From: JAKASV01 sp964595035
Lineage (GTDB): Bacteria > Babelota > Babeliae > Babelales > Vermiphilaceae
Length of the DNA stretch: 16,789 bases
NCBI GenBank assembly: GCA_964595035.1
Contig: CAZQNW010000019.1
Coordinates: 1-16,789 of the forward strand
Direction: 5' to 3'
Below are positions 7,291 through 14,910 of this stretch, piece after piece. The position numbers were made by a program, and so were the translations under genes. The notes beneath the pieces are model-generated. The model saw only the letters and a program-made list of their open reading frames with translations. It did no database searches and had not been told where the DNA came from. Position 1 is the stretch's first letter; each line of letters starts with the position of its first letter.

Positions 7291-8469
7291 ATGACTAAAC
7301 GTTGTTGTGTATATGCGTGGCTTGCTTGTATACTTTTATCAACAGGCTTGGTATGTGTAAATTCACGGGTCATTTTGCCTGTAGATCGTACTAAAAAAAC
7401 AAAAAAATCAACCGAAGCACAAAGCCAATTTGACTTAAAAAAAATAAAGGACTTAGCTGATGTTGTTCCCGTAGTTATATTGGGTGCCGGTCCGGGTGGA
7501 TTAAGTGCAGGACTCTATGCAGCAGCGCAATTTGATACTGTTGTTATAGCAGGGCATGAACCTAGTTTACTTACAGAAACATCGTATGTTGATAATTGGT
7601 TGGGAGCTCCGCATCAATTGGGGGCTGATCTTATTCAAAGATCACGTGAACAGGCAGAATCTCTTGGCGTTAAAGTTATTGATGCTACTGTAGAAAAACT
7701 TGATTTAAACACATGGCCATTTGTTGTAACTCTCGATGATGGGAACATACTTCATGCATTGGCATTAATTTTGGCTACTGGGGCACGTCCAAAGATGCTT
7801 GGTATACCAGGAGAAAAAGAGTATTGGGCTATGGGTGTAAGTGCCTGTGCCCGTTGCGATGCTGCATTTTATAAAAACAAGAAGGTTGTTGTCATCGGTG
7901 GGGGAGATGTGGCCATTGAGCAGGCAATAGAGCTTTCTCGTTATGCCAAAGAAGTTTCTATATTGTACCGCGGCAGTCAGTTGCGTGCGGCAAGTCGTAT
8001 GCAAACAAGACTAAAATCATATGCTGAAATTGATGTTGTTTATGATACTGAGGTCAAAGAAATTCTTGGTGACAAAAAGAAGGTGACAGGTGTTAAGATC
8101 GTTAACAAGGTTACTGGTAAGCAAGAAACGTTGCCTGTTGATGGGGTGTTTTTGGCTATTGGGCATAATCCTAATACGGATTTATTCAAAGATGATCTTG
8201 AAACTGATGAGCAGGGCTTTTTGGTCCTTCAGTGTCATTCACAGCAAACCAGTATGCCAGGAGTGTTTGCTGCGGGAGATGTAGCAGACCCTCATTATCG
8301 GCAAGCGATTATTGCGGCAGGTGACGGTGCAAAAGCGGCTATAAACGCGATTGAATTCTTGGAGTCACTTGGTTTTACCAAGACTGAAGCGGATAAGTTA
8401 CGTGCTTTGCAGATTGATCAAAAAAGACATGCTCAAGATACACAAAGTGATGATAATGTGAACGCATAA
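7291..8469 (+). CDS. Thioredoxin reductase homologue with N-terminal export signal
   Basis: The core (about 59-365) is a low-molecular-weight thioredoxin reductase: FAD-binding LGAGPGG (64-70), ATGARP (162-167), redox-active CARC (186-189), NADPH-domain GGGDVAIEQA (203-212) and a second FAD motif GVFAAGDVAD (324-333). Such flavoproteins pass electrons from NADPH to thioredoxin. Two things are odd. About 58 residues precede the core, beginning with basic residues and a hydrophobic run (WLACILLSTGLVC, 10-22), which reads as a signal peptide or anchor. No ATG lies between residue 1 and residue 169, so the extension is not a start-calling artefact. Also, the usual HRRxxxR phosphate-binding motif is YRGSQLR (226-232). 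The C-terminus carries about 30 extra polar residues. AAAGGG (7280-7285) serves as ribosome site. A cytosolic membrane-anchored form is an alternative to export. Confidence 0.88.
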   Translation: MTKRCCVYAWLACILLSTGLVCVNSRVILPVDRTKKTKKSTEAQSQFDLKKIKDLADVVPVVILGAGPGGLSAGLYAAAQFDTVVIAGHEPSLLTETSYVDNWLGAPHQLGADLIQRSREQAESLGVKVIDATVEKLDLNTWPFVVTLDDGNILHALALILATGARPKMLGIPGEKEYWAMGVSACARCDAAFYKNKKVVVIGGGDVAIEQAIELSRYAKEVSILYRGSQLRAASRMQTRLKSYAEIDVVYDTEVKEILGDKKKVTGVKIVNKVTGKQETLPVDGVFLAIGHNPNTDLFKDDLETDEQGFLVLQCHSQQTSMPGVFAAGDVADPHYRQAIIAAGDGAKAAINAIEFLESLGFTKTEADKLRALQIDQKRHAQDTQSDDNVNA

Positions 8470-8504
8470 CTTTATATAATTATTTATTTATTGAACACGC
8501 GCTT

Positions 8505-8534
8505 AAAACCCGGAAATTTTTCCGGGTTTTTTTA
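8505..8534 (+). terminator. Rho-independent terminator after the thioredoxin reductase gene
   Basis: AAAACCCGGAAA (8505-8516) folds back on a T-rich loop and CCGGGTTTT, running into seven T residues (8527-8533). This is a textbook stem plus U tract, 36 bases after the stop. It ends the reductase transcript, so the downstream hydrolase needs its own promoter. Confidence 0.92.
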
Positions 8535-8591
8535 TTGGAATAACAAAAATCCATGCATCTTTGACTATTTATTGCTAATAGTAATTGTAAA

Positions 8592-8618
8592 TTGTTAAAA
8601 TCAAATTGAACATATACT
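8592..8618 (+). promoter_or_regulatory. Weak candidate promoter for the hydrolase gene
   Basis: TATACT (8613-8618) is a good -10 box. TTGTTA (8592-8597) is the nearest -35-like hexamer, but the spacer is only 15 bases. It is offered because a strong terminator upstream implies a new start in this gap; nothing else in 8535-8682 stands out. Confidence 0.25.
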
Positions 8619-8682
8619 ACATGACTATAAGCGTTAATGTAGAGTAATGCGTATATGGCAGAGATAAAAAAGGGGGATAGGC

Positions 8683-9888
8683 ATGTGCAGCAAAGAATTT
8701 TTTTTAAAGATGTTTGTTATGTGTTCTATACCATATATACCAGTTTCATATGTAATGGGGCGTGACCGTATTCGTTCAAAGCAAAAAGAACATTATATAA
8801 CTAGTTGTTCATTGGAAAATTGCCAGATGCCAGGTCAAGCAGGATGTATGTGTAATGGGTCTGTTATGCCGGCCGCATATTCCTCTTTTCCTGTTCATGT
8901 TAACAAATATGGAGATATTGTTGAAAGTTATGTTACTTCGAATCGAGGGCCCATAATTGAAAAGGTTATGTTATATCCTAAGCTTAGTTCCGGGACAAAT
9001 AAACGTATTGGCCGTAATGCGGTGTTGACTCGTTATAAAGATGCACAAGCTACAATTTTAATTTGCCATGGATTCATGTGTGATAAAATTGACTCAGGGT
9101 TACTCCGCTCATTGTTTCCTAGAGGAAAATTTAATTTTATGACGTTTGATTTTAGGGCTCATGGCGATTGTTCTGATGGACAATGTTGTACGTTAGGTCG
9201 AGATGAAAAATATGATGTTATAGCTGCAGCCCGTTTTTTAAAAGATCACGTTGCTCTTACAGGTAAACCTATTATTGTTTATGGTTTTTCTATGGGTGCA
9301 GTTGCTGCTATTGAAGCTCAAGCGAAAGACGCCGGCTTATTTAGCGCTATGATTTTGGATTGTCCTTTTGAATCTACTGAAAATGTTCTTAAACGTAGTC
9401 TTGATAGTATTAAATTTTCGCTATTCGGCTATGAATTTGCCTTGCCTGGACGTGGAGTTTTACAACGTTGTGTATTCCATCCTTATGTACAATCGTTGGT
9501 TAAAATAATTTTGAGGACTATTACACAGTGGGCACCTAAAAATATTGATGTTACCGCATATCCTATAAAGCCTGTTGAATCTGTAAAAAAGATTTCTGTT
9601 CCGGTCTTTTATATTTCATGCAAACATGATGAAAAGGTATCTGTTGACGCAATTAAAGCATTATTTCAGTGTACTTCTTCTGTATATAAACAATTGTGGA
9701 TAACAAATGGCCGTAGACATTTTGATTCATTTTTTTACAATCCAGAACAATACTCAGATCGTGTTCGCCAATTTGTTCTTAATGTTATTGCGGGTAAAAC
9801 ACAGGGTACTACTAAGTGCGAGGTTATTCAAGATAACGATGAGCTGGTTGCACAGATTCAGGAAGTACAGGAGGTTGTCCAATCATGA
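8683..9888 (+). CDS. Exported cysteine-rich alpha/beta hydrolase
   Basis: This 401-residue serine hydrolase carries an N-terminal hydrophobic segment (about 6-25) that looks like a signal peptide. The fold is recognised by LICHGF (126-131), the oxyanion-side HG motif; FDFRAHGDC (155-163); the nucleophile elbow GFSMG with S203 (201-205); DCPFES (226-231); an acid-residue segment SCKHDEKVS with D316 (312-320); and a late histidine in RRHFDSF with H346 (344-350). Together these form a plausible Ser-Asp-His triad. The arrangement resembles bacterial peptidase- or esterase-like hydrolases of the BAAT/dienelactone group; the substrate is unknown. It has sixteen cysteines, several in the first 60 exported residues (C42, C47, C55, C57), which fits disulfide bonding outside the cytoplasm. 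AGGGGG (8671-8676) precedes the ATG. Its stop overlaps the start of the next gene (ATGA), indicating translational coupling. Confidence 0.85.
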   Translation: MCSKEFFLKMFVMCSIPYIPVSYVMGRDRIRSKQKEHYITSCSLENCQMPGQAGCMCNGSVMPAAYSSFPVHVNKYGDIVESYVTSNRGPIIEKVMLYPKLSSGTNKRIGRNAVLTRYKDAQATILICHGFMCDKIDSGLLRSLFPRGKFNFMTFDFRAHGDCSDGQCCTLGRDEKYDVIAAARFLKDHVALTGKPIIVYGFSMGAVAAIEAQAKDAGLFSAMILDCPFESTENVLKRSLDSIKFSLFGYEFALPGRGVLQRCVFHPYVQSLVKIILRTITQWAPKNIDVTAYPIKPVESVKKISVPVFYISCKHDEKVSVDAIKALFQCTSSVYKQLWITNGRRHFDSFFYNPEQYSDRVRQFVLNVIAGKTQGTTKCEVIQDNDELVAQIQEVQEVVQS

Positions 9889-10502
9889 ATACCCTGCGTA
9901 CATTTTCGGTGTTTTGTTGCTTATTGTTGGGTGGTGCAACTTCAGCAGTTGTGCAACGTGTTACTACTGAATGCCAATTGTATAGAGCTGTTAACAAGAA
10001 GAGCATAGCAATAGTATTTTTTTATCAAGATGATAAGTGTATGCGAAAAAGTTCCTATTATAAAAATGTATTGTGCTCAAGTATGGCTGTATTAGAGCGA
10101 TTAAGTCGATTGCCTTGGTACAACGACGGAGATTGTACTTTTATAGCTGCGCAGGTTGGGAATGATGATATGTATTCTTATATTGAAAGTCTTGGTATTG
10201 AATATTTGCCTTGTTATGTCATTTTTTACAATAGTGTTGTTGTCCGTGACGAGCACGGTGCATGTATTGTGTTGGAAGGTTATGTTCAGCGCAATGTTAT
10301 TGAGGAGTTTATAGATCTTCATGCAGGTGGAACTATTGAAGATAGGGTTAAAGAGCGCGTGGAACAACGTCGTATTGCGCGTGAAGAGGCTCGCCTTCGC
10401 TATGAATATTATGCTCCTTATCTCTATTGGGGGTATCCTTATTGGGGATGTTGGGGTGCACCATATTTTGGTGTAGGTATTGGTTGTGGCTGTTGGTATT
10501 AA
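9885..10502 (+). CDS. Secreted thioredoxin-fold protein lacking CXXC, with Tyr/Trp/Gly tail
   Basis: This 205-residue protein begins with a signal peptide (1-21, cleavage after TSA). Residues 30-146 follow the thioredoxin plan: a beta strand SIAIVFFYQ (40-48), the active-site loop position, the cis-proline strand YLPCYVIFYNS (107-117) with P109, then GYVQRNVIEEFID (132-144), which matches the last thioredoxin strand and helix. Where thioredoxin has WCGPC there is only DDKCMRK with a single cysteine (C52), so classic dithiol exchange is not expected. A charged helix (151-172) leads to a C-terminal tail rich in Tyr, Trp, Gly and Cys (YLYWGYPYWGCW, 179-190). AGGAGG (9869-9874) and the four-base overlap with the hydrolase stop indicate coupled synthesis. 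I infer a partner or chaperone of the hydrolase, or an envelope-associated protein. The fold call is fairly sure; the function is not. Confidence 0.8.
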   Translation: MNTLRTFSVFCCLLLGGATSAVVQRVTTECQLYRAVNKKSIAIVFFYQDDKCMRKSSYYKNVLCSSMAVLERLSRLPWYNDGDCTFIAAQVGNDDMYSYIESLGIEYLPCYVIFYNSVVVRDEHGACIVLEGYVQRNVIEEFIDLHAGGTIEDRVKERVEQRRIAREEARLRYEYYAPYLYWGYPYWGCWGAPYFGVGIGCGCWY

Positions 10503-10600
10503 AAATCGCCGTAAAATTCATTCTTCTTTATCTTTTTACGCAATATTTGTAAGCTACTAATCAGTAATATTGTTTGATATGAGTCAAAAGGAAGCGAGCT

Positions 10601-12109
10601 ATGATAAGAATTACTACGAGCCGGCAACCTTTGGAAAAACATAATGTAAAATGCTTTGGAATATGTGTTTTCCAGGATGCTTCGATTCAAGATATGGTTG
10701 TGCAGGTGGGTATGCTTGTACCCGAGCTGCCACACATGATTGCAGATGCAGATTTTTCGGCAAGTACAGGACAAAAGCTTGTTGTTCCCGCAGTAACAAA
10801 CAATGGAGTTGTATATTGCATTTTAATGGGACTGGGTAAGAAATCTTGTATTGAAAATTCCTTCGAGACGTATAGACGTGCTGTTGGGACTATCGTTAAT
10901 CATGTTGTAACACTTAAAGCAACTACACTTGCATTAGTATTACCCAATGCTGCAGATCTAGGAGTTACAGATAGCTATTTAGCGCAACAAACGGTTACCA
11001 TTGCAGATATGGCCTCATATAGATTTGAAGAATTTATAACAGATACAACAAGGCGACATCCGCAGCAATTGGAGGTAACGCTTGTTGTTAATGGCCATAA
11101 TGAGCAAGAAATCGAGAAAGGGGCTGAGCGTGGTAAAATAATAGCCCGAGGTGTTCATTTTACGCGCTATTGGGTAGATTTGCCACCTGATCGCTCAACA
11201 CCTCTAGGTTTATCTGAGAAGGCTAAAGAAATTGCCAATAACTATGGCTTTAAAATAACAATTTTTAATGAACAAGAAGTCAATCAGATGGGTATGGGCG
11301 GATTAGGTGCGGTAGCACGTGGTTCAGAACGAGATTGTCATCTTGTTGTTATAGAATATACATCAAAAAAACCTCATGCGCAGACTATTGGATTTGTCGG
11401 CAAAGGTATTACCTTTGATTCCGGGGGTTTGAGTCTCAAGCCGGCTGATTACATGGAAACTATGAAAGACGACATGGCGGGCGCTGCTGCGGTTCTTGGA
11501 GCATTGGATGTTCTGGGTACGTTGCAACCGGATGTTAATATTGTAGCCGTGTTACCATTAGCAGAAAATTTGCCTAGCGGTAAGGCAATAAAACCTGGTG
11601 ATATTGTTACATTTTATAATGGAAAAACCGCAGAAATATTAAATACTGATGCGGAAGGTCGTCTTATTCTTGCCGATGCATTATCTTATGCTGTTAAACA
11701 TTATAAGTTAAACGCGCTTGTTGATTTAGCTACACTTACCGGTGCCTGTTCAATTGCACTCGGTCATTTTTATAGTGCATTATTAAGTCAACATGATGAG
11801 TTGTCTCGGCAGATAGAACAAGCATCTCGCTTGTCTGGCGAGCGTGTTTGGCGTTTACCGTTAGATAATGATTTTAAACTTGCCATACAATCTGAGTATG
11901 CAGATATAAAGAATATCGGAAGTAAAAAGTATTCAGCAGGGACAATTACCGGGGCATTCTTTTTACAGAATTTTGTTGCCGATATTCCATGGGCACATCT
12001 TGATATAGCAGGGACTGCTTTTGATGTTCCTGATATAAGTTATTATTCATCCGGGGCTACAGGTGTGGGAGTCAGACTCTTGGTTGAATTAGCTATGAAT
12101 TGGAAATAA
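10601..12109 (+). CDS. pepA: Leucyl aminopeptidase, M17 family
   Basis: M17 aminopeptidases remove N-terminal amino acids from peptides in the cytosol using two metal ions. The 502-residue length fits. The C-terminal catalytic domain shows VGKGITFDSGGLSLKP (266-281), giving ligands K268 and D273 and catalytic K280; MKDDMAGAAAV (288-298) with D291; the signature NTDAEGRLILADAL (348-361) with D350, E352 and R354; and LATLTGAC (376-383). These line up with the E. coli PepA metal and catalytic residues. The N-terminal domain (1-165) is diverged, as usual. The start follows AAAAGGA (10586-10592). There is no signal peptide, unlike the genes just upstream, and the 98-base gap with no clear terminator leaves open whether it is read through from the hydrolase pair. 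The gene ends inside a large hairpin. DNA-binding or Xer-cofactor roles known for E. coli PepA cannot be judged here. Confidence 0.96.
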   Translation: MIRITTSRQPLEKHNVKCFGICVFQDASIQDMVVQVGMLVPELPHMIADADFSASTGQKLVVPAVTNNGVVYCILMGLGKKSCIENSFETYRRAVGTIVNHVVTLKATTLALVLPNAADLGVTDSYLAQQTVTIADMASYRFEEFITDTTRRHPQQLEVTLVVNGHNEQEIEKGAERGKIIARGVHFTRYWVDLPPDRSTPLGLSEKAKEIANNYGFKITIFNEQEVNQMGMGGLGAVARGSERDCHLVVIEYTSKKPHAQTIGFVGKGITFDSGGLSLKPADYMETMKDDMAGAAAVLGALDVLGTLQPDVNIVAVLPLAENLPSGKAIKPGDIVTFYNGKTAEILNTDAEGRLILADALSYAVKHYKLNALVDLATLTGACSIALGHFYSALLSQHDELSRQIEQASRLSGERVWRLPLDNDFKLAIQSEYADIKNIGSKKYSAGTITGAFFLQNFVADIPWAHLDIAGTAFDVPDISYYSSGATGVGVRLLVELAMNWK

Positions 12110-12161
12110 AAGAAATACCGATAGGTAGATTGATTTCTACCTATCGGTATTTCTTTTATTT
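12104..12161. terminator. 26-bp perfect hairpin, bidirectional terminator
   Basis: Bases 12104-12129 are an exact reverse complement of 12136-12161, with a six-base loop (ttgatt). The arms begin with an A-rich and end with a T-rich stretch, so each strand has a stem followed by T residues. It lies between convergent pepA and the 12181-13356 gene and overlaps the pepA stop codon (12107-12109). Confidence 0.9.
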
Positions 12162-12180
12162 GTCTATGCTATGTATAAAT

Positions 12181-13356
12181 TCAAAAAAATGAAGTAATAT
12201 CCTTTGCTGGCAATATAATGTCCGAGGCGATTTGGCCCTCTTTTAGATTGAGGGGATCTCCCATCTCCTGATTTTTGATCATTGTGTATGATTGTTTTTC
12301 CAGAAGTTTGTCCAGGCTTGTTGCATGGCGGCCGCCTGTTACAATGACAATACAGTCGCTATGCTTATTCTGAAACGCTTTTTCGATTTCAACAAGTACC
12401 CCTGCGTTAAAAATTGTGTCCCATACGTATTCTATAGGACAAAGATTTTTAAGATCTTTATAAGCGGTAGGTATTCCACGTTGTAATTTTTCACAAGCAT
12501 CATAAAACAACTCGGATCGTGCGATATAATTATTTACAATATCGGATACATTTAATGAATCTTCTATAGATTTAAAATGTTTAATCGATTTATTATGCGG
12601 TTGTAGTGATTCTACTTTTTTAATCCACAAACTTATGTCATCTTTAGCAGGAATCAATAATTGGGTTACCTCATTTTTGATTATGAGATTTTCTGCCTCG
12701 GATAATACTGAGGCTATTTGTTTGGCATATTGTTCTTTTAGTTGTTTAATGGTAAATAATGACAAAGCATTTTTCACAAATGGATTTTCAAAATTTAACG
12801 TTATATCATAAATCAATAAAGATTTCTCTTCATTTTCGGTGATTTGCCTCCTTAGTGCAGTATTTATTGTTGTAATGAGGTATGTAAGATTGGCTACGCT
12901 ATATTCTATCCCTATCATTGCATCCAGCTTCCATAGGTTTTCAAATAAATTATGATAAAGATTATAAAATATACCGCGATGGTCAGCTTGTATAACATTT
13001 ACTTTGTCTTTAATCGCCTTGCTAGAAAGCATGCTAAACCAAGTAGTTTTATCTTTTGCAAGTGCTTGATATATGCTCTTATATACAGGATCTTCATGGT
13101 TGAGATTACATTCTTCTAGTAAAAGAGTACAATTGTTTTTTTTACAGCCTCCTACTATAGCATCGATTACTGCTTGGGTTTCTCTTGCATTGGGATCGAG
13201 GTGTATGTCATGTAAATTCAATATTTTTTTAATAGGCCCTCCCGATTGAGTTTGTTTGACCCAAAGGGTTGCTTTATAGGGAAGCCCATAACATTGTAAG
13301 CAGAGAAATAATAGTATATATGTAATGTAAGAATTGTTTTTTAATATAGCTTTCAT
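12181..13356 (-). CDS. Exported protein with HDIH / LEE / DHRG / GGRH motifs
   Basis: This 391-residue protein starts with a signal peptide (1-24, hydrophobic ITYILLFLCLQCYG). I do not recognise a definite family. Spaced polar motifs stand out: NLHDIHLD (47-54), LLLEEC (78-83), QADHRG (123-128) and, after a long helical middle, IVIVTGGRHATSLDKLL (336-352). Histidine and glutamate motifs near the start and a GxxH-like motif near the end recall the layout of the EreA/ChaN and TraB/TIKI metal-dependent superfamily, so a metallohydrolase or haem/metal binder is possible; this is inference from motif order only. The region 180-300 is helical and lysine/glutamate-rich. The start at 13356 is preferred to the ATG at 13368 because GGAGAA overlaps that earlier codon. 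It is alone on its strand, closed by the hairpin at 12104-12161. Confidence 0.8.
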   Translation of the reverse strand: MKAILKNNSYITYILLFLCLQCYGLPYKATLWVKQTQSGGPIKKILNLHDIHLDPNARETQAVIDAIVGGCKKNNCTLLLEECNLNHEDPVYKSIYQALAKDKTTWFSMLSSKAIKDKVNVIQADHRGIFYNLYHNLFENLWKLDAMIGIEYSVANLTYLITTINTALRRQITENEEKSLLIYDITLNFENPFVKNALSLFTIKQLKEQYAKQIASVLSEAENLIIKNEVTQLLIPAKDDISLWIKKVESLQPHNKSIKHFKSIEDSLNVSDIVNNYIARSELFYDACEKLQRGIPTAYKDLKNLCPIEYVWDTIFNAGVLVEIEKAFQNKHSDCIVIVTGGRHATSLDKLLEKQSYTMIKNQEMGDPLNLKEGQIASDIILPAKDITSFF

Positions 13357-13360
13357 AAAC

Positions 13361-13366
13361 TTCTCC
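13361..13366 (-). promoter_or_regulatory. Shine-Dalgarno deciding the start at 13356
   Basis: GGAGAA on the minus strand lies four to six bases upstream of the ATG at 13356 and inside codons 2-3 of a frame opened at 13368. The downstream ATG also places the signal peptide in a standard position. Confidence 0.6.
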
Positions 13367-13409
13367 ATGTGTATTAGTATATAATTATTGATTAACTATC
13401 CACAAATTT

Positions 13410-13439
13410 ATACTAAAATATTTAAATCATATTAGTCAA
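13410..13439 (-). promoter_or_regulatory. Candidate promoter for the 12181-13356 gene
   Basis: On the minus strand TTGACT (13434-13439) is followed by 18 bases and TAGTAT (13410-13415), 53 bases before the ATG at 13356. A second pair, TTGTGG then TATACT, lies closer to the gene. The 13369-13595 gap is very AT-rich and holds no other recognisable element. Confidence 0.35.
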
Positions 13440-13595
13440 TAGTTTTAAATTTTATATGCAAAATAGAGTTAAAGACTTTTGAATACATGTTTACTGTTTT
13501 TAAAATAAAACCATGTCGCATAATTTATTTGATTATGTTAACCATTTAACTTTCCCTCAAATAATGTAGTAACGCGCATAAACATAAATATGAAT

Positions 13596-14702
13596 TTAAC
13601 TATATTCACGAACGAGATTTATTATAATACCTATCATGAATAAATTACATACAAGGGCTGTATTACCATAGCTTATAAACGGTAATCCAATTCCTTTTGT
13701 TGGAACGATGCCTATGGTGACTGCAATATTAATTAAAGCTTGAACTGATGTCAGTATGGTAAATCCGGCAATTACCAATGATGCGTATTTATTGGATATA
13801 TTACGAGCTAAACGCAACCCATAATATAATAGTAGGATATAAAGAAGAAGTATTAAACTGGTTCCGATAAAACCGGTTTCTTCTGCTATAACAGAAAAAA
13901 TAAAATCTGTATGTTGCATCGGTAAGTAAAAAAACTTTTGTCGTGAATTGCCGATGCCGAGACCCCAAAAACTTCCGGATCCTACCGCAATAAGTGATTG
14001 GATTATTTGAAAACCTGAACCCAAAGGATCTTGCCATGGATTTAAAAAAACAAGGATGCGCTTGAGGCGGTAAGGTTTTAAAAGAATTAATATTGTACCG
14101 GCTGGGATAAGTAATAAAAGGCTTATTAAGAGGTGCCAAAGCTTAAAAGAAGCTAAAAAGAACATGAGAAAGATAGTAAGCGATAGTGTAACGGTAAGCC
14201 CAAAATCTGGCTGTGCAAGAATGGTTGCTAAAGGAATTGACACAACAATAATCATCGGAAGGTAGTCGTATAGTAAAGATGATTGGCTCCAATCTTTTTT
14301 TGAAAGAATATATGCTACGTATAGAATAAGTGCCATTTTCAATAGCTCACTTGGTTGAAAAGCTATGCCGCCAATGCTTATCCAGCGGCTTGCCCCATGG
14401 ATTCTTCTCGCAAAAAAAGGTATGTAGGTCATGCCGGTTAGCAAAAGGCCTGTAAGCAGAGCAATTGAACTGGATTTTTGAATTACGTGAGTCGGTACAC
14501 ATTGAATTAGTATTATACCGGTTAATCCGATGATAAACCCAATGAGTTGGCGTAGTACATAATAATGTGCTGATCCGCATTTTTCGCACGCGTAGACTGA
14601 GCTTGAAGAGTAAATAAAAATACAGCCAATTATGCTTAATATAACGGTGATGCCAATAAGTATGCGTATATCTTTTTTAATAGTTTTTTGTTTAATGATC
14701 AT
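13596..14702 (-). CDS. ftsW: FtsW/RodA/SpoVE-family peptidoglycan glycosyltransferase
   Basis: SEDS-family integral membrane proteins polymerise lipid II into glycan strands with a partner class B PBP. FtsW acts at the septum and RodA on the side wall. The 368-residue protein has about ten hydrophobic helices. Family motifs are RIHGASRWISIG (100-111) followed by FQPSE (115-119), PDFG (165-168), GLGIGNSRQKFFYLPMQHTD (247-266), with D266 at the position of the essential aspartate, AEETGFIG (273-280), and PTKGIGLPFISYGNTAL (334-350). The GNSRQK...LP...HTDF block and the position after murD favour FtsW over RodA. One unusual feature is a CXXC (C39, C42) in the first extracytoplasmic loop. AAAGGA (14708-14713) marks the start. 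It is 208 bases from the murD stop on the same strand. Confidence 0.92.
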   Translation of the reverse strand: MIIKQKTIKKDIRILIGITVILSIIGCIFIYSSSSVYACEKCGSAHYYVLRQLIGFIIGLTGIILIQCVPTHVIQKSSSIALLTGLLLTGMTYIPFFARRIHGASRWISIGGIAFQPSELLKMALILYVAYILSKKDWSQSSLLYDYLPMIIVVSIPLATILAQPDFGLTVTLSLTIFLMFFLASFKLWHLLISLLLLIPAGTILILLKPYRLKRILVFLNPWQDPLGSGFQIIQSLIAVGSGSFWGLGIGNSRQKFFYLPMQHTDFIFSVIAEETGFIGTSLILLLYILLLYYGLRLARNISNKYASLVIAGFTILTSVQALINIAVTIGIVPTKGIGLPFISYGNTALVCNLFMIGIIINLVREYS

Positions 14703-14910
14703 GCATATCCTTTAAATTTGACATAATCCTATCAGTACCATAATCGTCTGTGATCATATTAATCAATAGATAGGTCTTAGATATATTTATTAAAAATGTT
14801 TGATATATAAGTAAAGGATTTAGTAGGTCTCAATAGACTTATTAGTTTTTACGGCAAAGGCCTAGATTCAGTAAGAAAATATTTTTGCGCTCTTGATTAA
14901 CTCGCTATAC

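Noticed and set aside
13367..13595. Possible small gene or RNA in the AT-rich gap downstream of ftsW
   Set aside because: No frame with protein character, no stable hairpin, and only promoter-like hexamers are visible.
14703..14910. Possible missing gene between murD and ftsW
   Set aside because: All frames are broken by frequent stops and I see no conserved motif or structured element.
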